A stretch of DNA of 64,000 nucleotides from Limnohabitans sp. 2KL-51 (GCF_003063645.1 NZ_NESJ01000008.1:1-64000), one strand, 5' to 3'; numbered from the stretch's first letter, positions 29,569-36,164 are shown. Notes: generated from the letters alone by a model not told the origin. Translations and numbers: made by a program.

Positions 29569-29658
29569 TGGGCTACTTGAACAATGGGGCACTGGTCTTG
29601 TGGCTGCTCTCAAGCGATGCCAATTTTGTGCTCACCAAAATACGCTCAAGCAACTTTG
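29569..29658 (-). pseudogene. Remnant of an MNT nucleotidyltransferase 3' end
   Basis: The minus strand matches the end of the intact MNT gene at 30989-31318: LLERIL, then after a frameshift GEHKIGIA, a stop, and EQPQDQCPIVQVAHA. These correspond to ERKIDIVVEHPQDQRPIVEV of the intact protein. The frameshift and the in-frame stop make it a decayed copy. It is fused to the end of the small truncated frame at 29660-29782. Confidence 0.7.
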
Positions 29659-29659
29659 G

Positions 29660-29782
29660 TCAGATCAATTCTTTCCCACGTAGATAGATTTCTATCTCCA
29701 GAAAAGTTTGAATAACAAAGGATGCTTCTTCTGGCAAGAGGTTCAACCGATCCAGACGAGAGGGACTGGCTTCCGGGCTCAT
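29660..29782 (-). pseudogene. Truncated small gene coupled to MNT gene
   Basis: This is a 40-codon frame starting at an ATG that overlaps the stop of the nucleotidyltransferase gene by 4 bp (ATGA), reading MSPEASPSRLDRLNLLPEEA and ending GKELI. MNT genes are normally coupled to a HEPN-type partner, so this may be the start of that partner, cut off by recombination with the MNT remnant directly after it. No domain can be assigned to so short a piece. Confidence 0.5.
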
Positions 29783-30066
29783 ATCCGCACCCCTTGTCGC
29801 TTGGCTATGGTGTGAATAGGCTCTTCGGATTCCCCTGGGTTACACAGCAACAAATCCACGCAGGTGTCCAGCGCCACTTCCAGTTGCCAGTTAGCTTGCA
29901 TCTGCTGTTTGAGGCTGATGGGCTGACTGGTTTGCATGAATAAGTCAATATCACCGCCCTTGAGTTGGTCTTGCGTGCGGGAGCCAAACAAGATCACTTG
30001 TCCCTGTGGGTCGTAACGACTCAGGATATTTTTGATGGTGTCGATCTGGACGGGTGTCAGGCGCAT
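29779..30066 (-). CDS. MNT-type minimal nucleotidyltransferase (antitoxin-like)
   Basis: This is a 95-residue protein with the polymerase-beta-type motif GSRTQDQLKGGDIDLF near 28-43 (GS, then DxD). Known MntA-like proteins neutralise HEPN (HepT) toxins by AMPylation. Here the intact HEPN partner is missing, and only a truncated frame is coupled downstream. Its 5' end overlaps the 3' end of MarR copy 2 by 10 bp. Confidence 0.8.
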   Translation of the reverse strand: MRLTPVQIDTIKNILSRYDPQGQVILFGSRTQDQLKGGDIDLFMQTSQPISLKQQMQANWQLEVALDTCVDLLLCNPGESEEPIHTIAKRQGVRI

Positions 30067-30482
30067 GGGGTGGCAAATGGGTGATTGGGCGGTGCTAATT
30101 GACGGACCGGGGAAAGACTTGGTATTTGTGCAACACCGCTGTGTTGCTCGCCCACCTCGGTCTGCAGGGTTTCGATTTCGGCTTTGAGCGCTTCAAATTC
30201 GTGCATTTTGCGATGCAAGAATCGGCCCGTGAGGGCGGCTTTTTGGGCGATGCCGCTGGGGGTCAGGACGTAGATGTAGCCGAATTTGTTTTTCGATTGG
30301 CTGAAGTTCTGCATCTTGACCCAGCCTTTGTCGATGAGGGCATTGAGGCAGTAGTTCAGGCCGCTGGTGCTGACGCCGAGTTGGCTGGCGATCTCGCGCT
30401 GCGTGAGGTCGGGGTTGTCTTGCAGCATGCGCAGCACCCGGTAGTTGGTGTCTTCTTGCAGCTGGGATCGGCGGGTGGTCAT
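30057..30482 (-). CDS. MarR-type EPS-associated regulator, copy 2
   Basis: This is a 141-residue paralogue of the regulator at 29160-29525. The winged-helix core is almost the same at protein and DNA level, with Val-Ser-Thr in place of Ile-Ser-Ser before the recognition helix. After residue 110 it diverges into a 30-residue proline-containing tail that overlaps the MNT gene. The extension suggests its end was replaced when the MNT module joined. Confidence 0.85.
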   Translation of the reverse strand: MTTRRSQLQEDTNYRVLRMLQDNPDLTQREIASQLGVSTSGLNYCLNALIDKGWVKMQNFSQSKNKFGYIYVLTPSGIAQKAALTGRFLHRKMHEFEALKAEIETLQTEVGEQHSGVAQIPSLSPVRQLAPPNHPFATPCA

Positions 30483-30515
30483 GGGGTTAAAGGTGGCGTG
30501 TTGGTGTGGACACGC

Positions 30516-30992
30516 TTAGCCCGTCATTTGTGATTTGCTTTTGTTTTGGAAGCGGGTCAGCACGGACATGAGCTGGGCTGCAGCTCCGATGGCGGCTTGC
30601 AAGCGTTCAAACCGCTCAAGTGCGTTGTCTGGGTAGTCGTGGGCAAACTGGTTGCGGATTTGGCGCAGGGTTTGCCATTCATCAGCGCTGGCCAGCCAAC
30701 CGAGTTGCTCGAGCCGGGCAAAACGGTCGAGTGCTGACATGGGGGCAACATCTTCGCCCAGTGCTTTGAGCACGGCAGGTACCAGTTTGACGCCCATGTC
30801 GTCTTGCAGCCGGGTATATCTGTAGGCAAATTGGTCCAGCAATCGGCGGTCTTCTTTGTTCAAATGGGTGTAGTCGTCCAAACCCATGTCCCGCAGCTGA
30901 ATGTCTTGCAAGGCCTCTTGTAGTGCTTCGGCATGGCCTTGGCACAGTGACATGCTGTGCTGCAGCGCCAGTTGTTCGGGGGTTTGCTTCAT
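30516..30992 (-). CDS. HEPN-domain protein (HepT-like toxin)
   Basis: This is a 158-residue helical protein. RNQFAHDYP has Arg 113 and His 118 in the Rx4-6H spacing of HEPN ribonucleases, followed by the Asp-Tyr of the HxY motif; the Tyr is the AMPylation target in HepT/MntA systems. It overlaps the MNT gene (30989-31318) by 4 bp, the normal two-gene operon. Probable RNase toxin. Confidence 0.8.
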   Translation of the reverse strand: MKQTPEQLALQHSMSLCQGHAEALQEALQDIQLRDMGLDDYTHLNKEDRRLLDQFAYRYTRLQDDMGVKLVPAVLKALGEDVAPMSALDRFARLEQLGWLASADEWQTLRQIRNQFAHDYPDNALERFERLQAAIGAAAQLMSVLTRFQNKSKSQMTG

Positions 30993-31318
30993 TGGAGTCT
31001 GATGCCTGTGGTGTGGGCCACTTCAACAATGGGCCGCTGGTCCTGCGGGTGCTCGACAACGATGTCAATTTTGCGCTCCCCTAGAGCACGCTCCAGCAAG
31101 TTCAACATCTTGATTTTTTGCATGAAGGTTTGTTGGGACTTTGAGGAGTCGGTGGCATGTCCGGCCGTGGGGCCTTGTGGGCAAACGAGCAGATCAATGT
31201 CGCCGCCTTTTTTGGAGTCATTCACACGAGAGCCGAACAACCAAACCGCCGCCCCTTCACCAAATGCGGCTGTGGCGGCTTGGCGTATGGCTTGAATTTG
31301 ATCGGTGCTGAGGCGCAT
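30989..31318 (-). CDS. MNT nucleotidyltransferase antitoxin (MntA-like)
   Basis: This is a 109-residue nucleotidyltransferase with GSRVNDSKKGGDIDLLV near 29-45 (GS and DxD residues) and a third acidic strand in ERKIDIVVEHP near 82. It is paired with the HEPN gene by a 4-bp overlap. Known systems of this layout work by AMPylating the toxin. A decayed copy of its 3' end lies at 29569-29658. Confidence 0.85.
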   Translation of the reverse strand: MRLSTDQIQAIRQAATAAFGEGAAVWLFGSRVNDSKKGGDIDLLVCPQGPTAGHATDSSKSQQTFMQKIKMLNLLERALGERKIDIVVEHPQDQRPIVEVAHTTGIRLQ

Positions 31319-31356
31319 GTATTTGCTTCGCGTGTGCCCGTGGAGTTATCTTAACT

Positions 31357-31425
31357 GTCACCCCGGACTTGATCCGGGGTCCATGTCTTTGGGGGATGGA
31401 TCCCGGGTCGGGGCCCGGGATGACA
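31357..31425. repeat. Repeat A, copy 2 (paired palindromes)
   Basis: Two palindromes occur in a row. One has CCCCGGACTTGATCCGGGG and the other ATCCCGGGTCGGGGCCCGGGA, followed by TGAC. They lie between the MNT gene start and the duplicated leader. Short open frames across this stretch consist of the repeats and are not genes. Confidence 0.75.
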
Positions 31426-31452
31426 GGGGGGCGGGATGACAGAGAAGCAGGA

Positions 31453-31463
31453 AGGCTACCGCA
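31453..31463 (-). promoter_or_regulatory. ops/JUMPstart-like element, copy 1
   Basis: The minus strand reads TGCGGTAGCCT, matching the RfaH-recruiting ops consensus GGCGGTAGNNT except at the first base. It lies in a 146-bp leader that is duplicated at 35261-35408, about 90 bases downstream of a conserved TAGAAT (-10-like) hexamer at 31552-31557. All nearby genes on this strand belong to or flank a polysaccharide locus, the normal setting of ops. Confidence 0.5.
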
Positions 31464-31599
31464 GTGCGCGCGCTGTTTTGCAGCGGTGCAAATGGGTGTT
31501 TTTCGGGGGTCTTGGCGCGGGGTGGCCGGAATGACTGTCCGAAAACGAACAATTCTAGTTGTTGTATGCGGGTTGGGGGTGGTGCGTTACATGTTTTTT
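31454..31599 (-). repeat. Duplicated leader, copy 1
   Basis: This segment is repeated with few changes at 35261-35408. It has no convincing coding frame. It includes the ops-like element and a TAGAAT hexamer. Copy 1 stands upstream of the MNT/HEPN pair, copy 2 upstream of MarR copy 3. Confidence 0.75.
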
Positions 31600-31628
31600 T
31601 GTCACGGCCCCGGCAGGCGATTGTCTTT

Positions 31629-31714
31629 GTGGGAGCCCATCCCTGTGGGCGATTGTCTTTGATGCGCATTTGAGGGCGTGTGCCACGCCCATCGCCCACG
31701 GGGTGGGCTCCTAC
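31629..31714. repeat. Repeat B, copy 1 (REP-like hairpin)
   Basis: An imperfect long inverted repeat: GTGGGAGCCC at the left and GGGGTGGGCTCCTAC at the right, with an inner GGGCGTG/CACGCCC hairpin. Related copies are at 41146-41231 and 62659-62730. Intergenic. Confidence 0.75.
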
Positions 31715-31732
31715 AAAATCCATCCTTGGCCT

Positions 31733-31759
31733 GTCACCCCGCACTGGATGCGGGGTCTG
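31733..31759. repeat. Repeat A, copy 3 (half)
   Basis: A single palindrome GTCACCCCGCACTGGATGCG followed by GGGTC, the left half of the repeat A pair. The same half unit occurs at 41251-41277. Confidence 0.65.
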
Positions 31760-31776
31760 CTAATTGGGTAATTGTG

Positions 31777-31796
31777 CTCAGATCCCGATTTTTTTC
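31777..31796 (+). repeat. Element C, copy 2 (degenerate)
   Basis: CTCAGATCCCGATTTTTTTC matches the right part of the element C core. It lies just past the 3' end of the DUF3368 gene. Confidence 0.5.
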
Positions 31797-31814
31797 AGAA
31801 GTTAGTAGGACGCT

Positions 31815-32291
31815 TTACTGTTCACCAGCCATAGCCAACACGGCACTGACTAAAGTGGGGGCCATGAAAATTTGACTTTGTGCAATCTGGTCCAACCGTG
31901 GCTTAACTTGATCAATCAGGCCTGCTTTTTTGGCCTGGATAAGAACACCTAGCGAGCCAACAACTTTGATTTGGTTAATCTGAGCAACTTTACGGCCGCG
32001 CTTGTCGTCAATCAAAAGGTAGTCAGCATTGACGGCTTTGTAAAGAACCATGGCTTGTGTCTCGCCGGCGTCGGCATAGGCGTCAAGATAGACATAACCA
32101 TTCATGTCAACTTGACGCACTTTGCCTTCTAAGTAAGCTCTCAATCGAAGGGACTGAGATTTGTCGGAAATCGCTACTTCGGAGAACACCGTTTCGGGTA
32201 CAAGAACTTCACCGAAGAGTTTTTCGAGCCATAAAAGCCCATCACACGTTGCAAGCGCTATGAGTGCGGAGGCGTCAGCAACCAGAATCAT
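31815..32291 (-). CDS. DUF3368 PIN-like toxin
   Basis: This is a 158-residue PIN-like protein. VADASALIALATC at the start and YLLIDDKRGRKVAQ near 90 carry the acidic residues, and GSLGVLIQAKKAGLI near 113 is the DUF3368 signature. It is paired by a 4-bp overlap with a UPF0175 antitoxin gene, the standard partner. Likely an RNase toxin. Confidence 0.85.
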   Translation of the reverse strand: MILVADASALIALATCDGLLWLEKLFGEVLVPETVFSEVAISDKSQSLRLRAYLEGKVRQVDMNGYVYLDAYADAGETQAMVLYKAVNADYLLIDDKRGRKVAQINQIKVVGSLGVLIQAKKAGLIDQVKPRLDQIAQSQIFMAPTLVSAVLAMAGEQ

Positions 32292-32539
32292 GCTGTTTTA
32301 AGTTCGGACAATTCTTGCGCTAAATCTTCAGGACTGATGTCCAGCGTTGGCACTTGGTTTGCCTTGCAAACGCTCATGAATTCATAAATGTCAACGCTAG
32401 CAATCTGGGCAGCTTTGGCCAGCGTGACGCGGCTTTGCTGATACAACCACAGTGCATAAGAAATGCGGATTTCCTTTTGAACTTGGCTAGCTCCCAAAAA
32501 AGAGACAAAGTCGTTAGGCAGTTCTATGGCTATTTGCAT
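32288..32539 (-). CDS. UPF0175 family antitoxin
   Basis: This is an 83-residue protein of the UPF0175 type: MQIAIELPNDFVSFLG, then a helix-turn-helix-like LAKAAQIASVDIYEFMSVC. It overlaps the DUF3368 toxin by 4 bp. The 90 bases upstream are nearly the same as those before the short UPF0175-like gene at 37219-37380 and contain a hipB/hipA scar. Confidence 0.85.
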   Translation of the reverse strand: MQIAIELPNDFVSFLGASQVQKEIRISYALWLYQQSRVTLAKAAQIASVDIYEFMSVCKANQVPTLDISPEDLAQELSELKTA

Positions 32540-32540
32540 G

Positions 32541-32710
32541 TTGTGCTCCTGCTGGCTATTCGGGCCAGAGCGGCGGCAGTGCCGGCTGGTCGAGGCCCAA
32601 GTTTATCGCGCCGCATGGTTGTTCGGGACTTTTTCATTGTCTGGGTGCTGCTGTTCGTTGTGCGGGATTGCGCAGAGGCTGTTGCTTTGGCACGGCCCAA
32701 CAATTGACAT
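32541..32710 (-). pseudogene. hipB 3' end/hipA 5' end scar
   Basis: On the minus strand the frame reads LGRAKATASAQSRTTNS, almost the same as LGRARAKASAQSRTTNS at the end of the intact HipB (39679-40059), then continues to MRRDKLG, a HipA-like start. The part nearest the UPF0175 gene (to about 32632) is shared with 37381-37470. A hipBA operon therefore once stood here or was copied here. Confidence 0.65.
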
Positions 32711-32736
32711 GACATGGGAGTCGTGGCGCACGGGTC

Positions 32737-34215
32737 TTAGGGGGTTTGCCGGCCGTAGGTGTCTTCAAAGCGGACGATGTCGTCTTCGCCCAGGTAGCTG
32801 CCGGATTGGACTTCGATGATTTCGAGCGGGATGATGCCTGGGTTAGACAGGCGGTGCACGGTGCCCAGGGGGATGTAGGTGGATTGGTTTTCTGTCAGGG
32901 TCAGCACCTTGTCGCCGTTGGTGATTTCGGCGGTGCCGGTCACCACGATCCAATGTTCGGCGCGGTGGTGGTGCTTTTGCAGGCTGAGGCTGGCTTTGGG
33001 TTTGACCAGGATGCGTTTGACCTTGAACCGCCCTCCTTCGTCGATGCTGTCGTACCAGCCCCAGGGGCGGTGCACTTTGCGGTGAAGGGTTTGTTCTTCG
33101 CGCTTTGTCGCTTGCAGTTGGGCAACGATGTGCTTGACGTCTTGGCTGCGGTTTTTGTCTACCACCAGCACGGCGTCAGGGGTCTCGATGACAACCAGGT
33201 CTCGCACGCCCACCAAACTCACCAGGCGGCTGCTGGCGTGCACCAGGGTGTTGTGGCTGTCTGTGGCCAGCACGTCGCCCACATGGGCGTTGCCTTGGGC
33301 GTCTTTGGGCAGCACGTTCCACACCGCGTCCCACGCGCCCAGGTCAGACCAGCCAGCGTCCAGCGGCACCATCTGGATGGGGAATGTACTGCCGGGGCAG
33401 TGTTCCATGACGGCGTAGTCGATGGATTCTGAGGGAATGGCGGTGAATTCGGCTTTGCCGGGGCGCACAAAGGCGGCGTCTGTGCTGCGCGTGTCCCAAG
33501 CTTGTTGGGTAGCTTGGGCGATGTCGGGCCGAAATTGTTGCAGCGCTTGCAGCCAGACCGAGGCTTTGAGCACGAACATGCCCGCGTTCCAGTAGTAGCC
33601 GCCTTGTTGCAGGTAGCTTTCGGCGGTGGCTTGGTTGGGTTTTTCGACGAAGGCTTGTACCGGGATGGTGTGGCGGATTGCCGCGTCGCTTCGCTCCTCG
33701 CAATGACGGGGTGCGTGGATGTATCCGTAGCCGGTTTCGGGGTGGTGGGGGGTGATGCCCAGGATCACGATGCTGCCGGTGGCGGCTTGGGCGATTGCTT
33801 GGTGCATGGTCGCTGTAAAGGCGGCGGGCTGGGCCACGGTTTGGTCGGCGGGGGTGACGACGAGGATGGGGTCTTGCCCACCTTCCATGGCCGCCAGGGC
33901 CGCCAAAGTCAGGGCCGGGGCGGTGTTGCGGCCCACGGGTTCGAGCAGGGCGCGGCCCAGCTCAATGCCCGTTTCGCGCAGTTGTTCGGTCGCCAAAAAC
34001 CTGTGCTCTTCGCCGGTGACGATGAGCGGGGGGCTGACTTGGATGTGCGCGTTGCCCAGCTGGTTCAGGCGCTGCGCGGCTTGCTGAAACAGACTGTCGT
34101 TTCCGGTCAAGCACAAGAATTGTTTGGGGAAGCCTGTGCGCGAAAGGGGCCACAACCGGGTGCCAGAGCCGCCGCACAGGATGACGGGGGTGATGTGTTG
34201 GGTTATGGGGGTCAT
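32737..34215 (-). CDS. manC: Mannose-1-phosphate guanylyltransferase/mannose-6-phosphate isomerase
   Basis: This is a 492-residue bifunctional enzyme (type II, AlgA/WbpW-like). VILCGGSGTRLWPLSR near 12-27 is the nucleotidyltransferase signature, FVEKP near 187 the sugar-phosphate site, and the cupin isomerase domain has KHHHRAEHWIVVTGTAEI near 410-427. It supplies GDP-mannose. Residues about 169-181 read PRHCEERSDAAIRH, the translation of a known dispersed palindromic repeat, inserted in frame just before the FVEKP region. The gene stands apart from the main glycan operon, inside the toxin-antitoxin island. Confidence 0.92.
   Translation of the reverse strand: MTPITQHITPVILCGGSGTRLWPLSRTGFPKQFLCLTGNDSLFQQAAQRLNQLGNAHIQVSPPLIVTGEEHRFLATEQLRETGIELGRALLEPVGRNTAPALTLAALAAMEGGQDPILVVTPADQTVAQPAAFTATMHQAIAQAATGSIVILGITPHHPETGYGYIHAPRHCEERSDAAIRHTIPVQAFVEKPNQATAESYLQQGGYYWNAGMFVLKASVWLQALQQFRPDIAQATQQAWDTRSTDAAFVRPGKAEFTAIPSESIDYAVMEHCPGSTFPIQMVPLDAGWSDLGAWDAVWNVLPKDAQGNAHVGDVLATDSHNTLVHASSRLVSLVGVRDLVVIETPDAVLVVDKNRSQDVKHIVAQLQATKREEQTLHRKVHRPWGWYDSIDEGGRFKVKRILVKPKASLSLQKHHHRAEHWIVVTGTAEITNGDKVLTLTENQSTYIPLGTVHRLSNPGIIPLEIIEVQSGSYLGEDDIVRFEDTYGRQTP
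33669..33711. repeat. Palindromic repeat inserted in frame in manC
   Basis: The sequence GATTGCCGCGTCGCTTCGCT followed by CCTCGCAATG is an imperfect palindrome (ATTGC/GCAAT ends) of a type dispersed in many proteobacterial genomes. Here it is translated within ManC and keeps the frame. Confidence 0.75.
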
Positions 34216-34234
34216 TTGTATTTGGGCAGTGATG

Positions 34235-34606
34235 TCAGTGAACGGCTTCTGGCCAATGGCAGGCCAGCATTTGAGTCACAGAGAGCAGTCTTTTGTCACG
34301 TGTCCAAAGCTTGCACCCTGACAGCCGTGCGCTGGCACAGAGGTGCGCGTCTATGTAGCCAATGCCCCTGCCCATGAGCTTTTGGCTTTCGATGAATTGC
34401 ATGACTTCTTGGTCCATGGCAGTTTTGACGGGGGGCAGTGCTTGCAGAAGTTCAAGCAAGTTTTGGCGGTTGTGCAGATTGCCGCATGCGAGCTCGCCCA
34501 CGATGAAGGGGTGGATGACCACCTGTGTTTGTATCAAGGCCTGAACCAGGGCAGGCTCGCCTTGGCGCAAATGATCTATCCAGACCGAGGTGTCAACCAG
34601 AATCAT
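34235..34606 (-). CDS. vapC: VapC-type PIN-domain toxin
   Basis: This is a 123-residue PIN protein. ILVDTSVWIDHLR has the first Asp, VGELACGNL the Glu, and GIGYIDAHLCASARLSG the C-terminal Asp. The family cleaves specific RNAs. It overlaps the VapB gene by 4 bp. It lies 19 bases upstream of manC on the same strand, so read-through may join them. Confidence 0.9.
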   Translation of the reverse strand: MILVDTSVWIDHLRQGEPALVQALIQTQVVIHPFIVGELACGNLHNRQNLLELLQALPPVKTAMDQEVMQFIESQKLMGRGIGYIDAHLCASARLSGCKLWTRDKRLLSVTQMLACHWPEAVH

Positions 34607-34797
34607 GCAGCGGGACGATGCCGTGGGATGTCGGTGAGTTGGGGTTCAGTGCCTGCCAGTTGCGCAAGGCGGTGGGCACTTTCCCGCTGCACCAAGGCCA
34701 GTAGGGCTTCACGCAGGAGTTGTGAACGTTCTGTCAGGCCGCTGATTTTTTGGGCCTGTGCCAGCAATTGATCGTCAAGAGTCAGTGTGGTTCGCAT
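34603..34797 (-). CDS. vapB: VapB-type antitoxin
   Basis: This is a 64-residue ribbon-helix-helix antitoxin, MRTTLTLDDQLLAQAQKISG followed by a helix LTERSQLLREALLALVQRES. It is coupled to VapC. A palindrome 29 bases upstream (34826-34840) is a likely operator for autoregulation. Confidence 0.85.
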   Translation of the reverse strand: MRTTLTLDDQLLAQAQKISGLTERSQLLREALLALVQRESAHRLAQLAGTEPQLTDIPRHRPAA

Positions 34798-34825
34798 GGT
34801 GGTTACCTCGATGCATCAATTTTCG

Positions 34826-34840
34826 CATCATATTATGATG
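34826..34840. promoter_or_regulatory. Operator-like palindrome upstream of vapB
   Basis: CATCATATTATGATG is a palindrome with 7-bp arms around one central base, within an AT-rich stretch upstream of the vapB ATG (34797). Binding by VapB or VapBC is inferred from the usual autoregulation. Confidence 0.5.
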
Positions 34841-34868
34841 AATTCGATGTTGAATCAAACAGCCGAGG

Positions 34869-35234
34869 TCATGGTTTGGCAGACCTGACGTGTGGGGGCG
34901 CGTTCAGCTCAGCGCTCAGGCTGTCGATTTCGGCGCGCAGGGCTTCGTATTCGGCTTGTTTGCGCTGCAAAAATCGGCTGGTGAGCGCGACTTTTTCCAG
35001 AATTCCTTGCGGGGTCAGCACGTAGATGTAGCCAAATTTGTTTTTGGACTGGCTGAAGTTCTGCACCTTGACCCAGCCTTTGTCGATGAGTGCGTTGAGG
35101 CAGTAATTAAGCCCGCTGGTGCTGACACCCAGCTGCTGAGCGATTTCGCGCTGTGTCAGGTCGGGGTTGTCTTGCAGCATGCGCAGCACCCGGTAGTTGG
35201 TGTCTTCTTGCAGCTGGGATCGGCGGGTGGTCAT
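34869..35234 (-). CDS. MarR-type EPS-associated regulator, copy 3
   Basis: This is a 121-residue paralogue of the regulators at 29160 and 30057. The core YRVLRMLQDNPDLTQREIAQ and the wing NKFGYIYVLTPQGI are conserved. It differs more in the C-terminal helix (KQAEYEALRAEIDSL). It follows the leader copy with the ops-like element, so it may be closest to the original arrangement of leader, regulator and glycan genes. Confidence 0.85.
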   Translation of the reverse strand: MTTRRSQLQEDTNYRVLRMLQDNPDLTQREIAQQLGVSTSGLNYCLNALIDKGWVKVQNFSQSKNKFGYIYVLTPQGILEKVALTSRFLQRKQAEYEALRAEIDSLSAELNAPPHVRSAKP

Positions 35235-35259
35235 GGGGGGCGTGTGCAGTGCTTTGGGC

Positions 35260-35270
35260 AGGCTACCGCA
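35260..35270 (-). promoter_or_regulatory. ops/JUMPstart-like element, copy 2
   Basis: The minus strand reads TGCGGTAGCCT, one mismatch from GGCGGTAGNNT, 26 bases upstream of MarR copy 3. A TAGAAT hexamer at 35361-35366 could be the -10 of the leader promoter. It is identical to copy 1 at 31453-31463. Confidence 0.5.
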
Positions 35271-35408
35271 GTGCGCGCGCTGTTTTGCAGCGGGGGCACG
35301 GGGGTGTTTTTTCGGGGGTCTTGGCGCGGGGTGGCCGGGTTGACTGTACGAAAACGAACGATTCTAGTTGTTGTATGCGGGTTGGGTAGGGTGCGTTACA
35401 TGTTTTTT
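35261..35408 (-). repeat. Duplicated leader, copy 2
   Basis: Near-copy of 31454-31599 with scattered changes. It precedes MarR copy 3 on the minus strand. Noncoding. Confidence 0.75.
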
Positions 35409-35420
35409 ATTGTCATGACT

Positions 35421-35669
35421 TCAACCCATGACTTGCCAGCGACCGCCTTTGGCGGGTCCGATGCGGGTGAGTTTGCCTTCTGCTCGGAGCTTGCGTATGG
35501 CTCGCTCGATGGCACTGTCTGATTTGCCAAGCTTTTGGGCGAGTTCAGAAATGGTTGCATCGGGGGCCGCTCTAAGCAGGGTAATAATCAGGTTTGGCGT
35601 TTTCTCCGGCGTTTTCTCCAGCGTTTTCTCCGGCGTTTTTTCTGGCGGTCGTACAAAAGTCATCACCAC
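35421..35669 (-). CDS. Small winged-helix protein with EKTP repeats (possible gene end fragment)
   Basis: This is an 82-residue frame. Residues 10-25 are EKTPEKTLEKTPEKTP, coded by four 12-bp tandem repeats (35597-35644). Residues 26-80 form a winged helix: LIITLLRAAPDATISELAQK then LGKSDSAIERAIRKLRAEGK and a GPAKGGRW wing. This tail is typical of the C-terminal domain of longer AlbA-type or Fic-type proteins, so the gene may be a surviving 3' fragment. No partner is recognised. Confidence 0.5.
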   Translation of the reverse strand: MVMTFVRPPEKTPEKTLEKTPEKTPNLIITLLRAAPDATISELAQKLGKSDSAIERAIRKLRAEGKLTRIGPAKGGRWQVMG

Positions 35670-35696
35670 CGATTAGGTGCGCTCTTGCATTAGGTT

Positions 35697-35720
35697 TTCA
35701 GGTTGATGAAGTCCATGGGG
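35697..35720 (-). pseudogene. Eight-codon start of a WbpE-like gene (possible scar)
   Basis: The minus strand reads ATG then DFINLKT and TAA, close to the MDFIDLKTQY start of the aminotransferase at 22757. It is too short to be certain. It follows directly on the fitB remnant. Confidence 0.3.
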
Positions 35721-35723
35721 GGA

Positions 35724-35867
35724 TCAGTGCAGTTGCCAGGGATTAATGACTTGCAGGCCGTCGATGCCTCCAAAGTCTTTGGTGTTGCGGGTGACGAGCT
35801 GGAGGTTGGCAGCGAGGGCGATAGCGGCAATTTGGGCGTCTGGTATGTCAATGGGTCTAGCTGTTGC
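35724..35867 (-). pseudogene. fitB PIN-toxin remnant (C-terminal part)
   Basis: After the stop of the FitA-like gene the same frame continues [20 protein letters not shown] and then TRNTKDF and VINPWQLH before a stop at 35724-35726. It aligns with GRPVDMRDTFIAGIALAQ of the intact FitB at 41341-41778. About the first two thirds of the toxin is missing, so the antitoxin upstream is an orphan. Confidence 0.75.
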
Positions 35868-36125
35868 TCATGGCTTGCTGAAGTCTGGCAATGGACGCGA
35901 GGTGGTGCGCTCAGGCAAAACCAGGCCATCACCGCCTAAGCCTTTGAACCGCTGGTTGATACGAAGCGCAAAGCTCAGCCCACTGTCTTGGCTGGCATCT
36001 TGTGCCAAGGTGGTTTGCAAGATATTTCGGACCTCTTGCTCCATGGACACGCCGTGGCTTGCCGCGCGCATGCGCAGGCTGGCTTTGAGCTTGTCGTCGA
36101 TGTTTCGGATCGTGATGCTGCTCAT
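35868..36125 (-). CDS. FitA-like antitoxin (orphan)
   Basis: This is an 85-residue ribbon-helix-helix antitoxin. MSSITIRNIDDKLKASLRMR and AASHGVSMEQEVRNIL are the Arc-like fold typical of FitA/plasmid-stability proteins. The ATG at 36125 is chosen because the 28 upstream codons lack homology and run into element C. Its toxin is reduced to a C-terminal remnant. Confidence 0.8.
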   Translation of the reverse strand: MSSITIRNIDDKLKASLRMRAASHGVSMEQEVRNILQTTLAQDASQDSGLSFALRINQRFKGLGGDGLVLPERTTSRPLPDFSKP

Positions 36126-36164
36126 ACAAGGCTCCTCAAAGTGATTGCAATGATTGTGCCATGG

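Noticed and set aside
31358-31744. Open frames on both strands (128 and 97 codons)
   Set aside because: They are made of repeat A, the duplicated leader and repeat B, with no independent coding signal.
35597-35644. Possible CRISPR-like repeats
   Set aside because: The four 12-bp units have no spacers. The longer repeats in the protease gene are coding. No cas gene is present.
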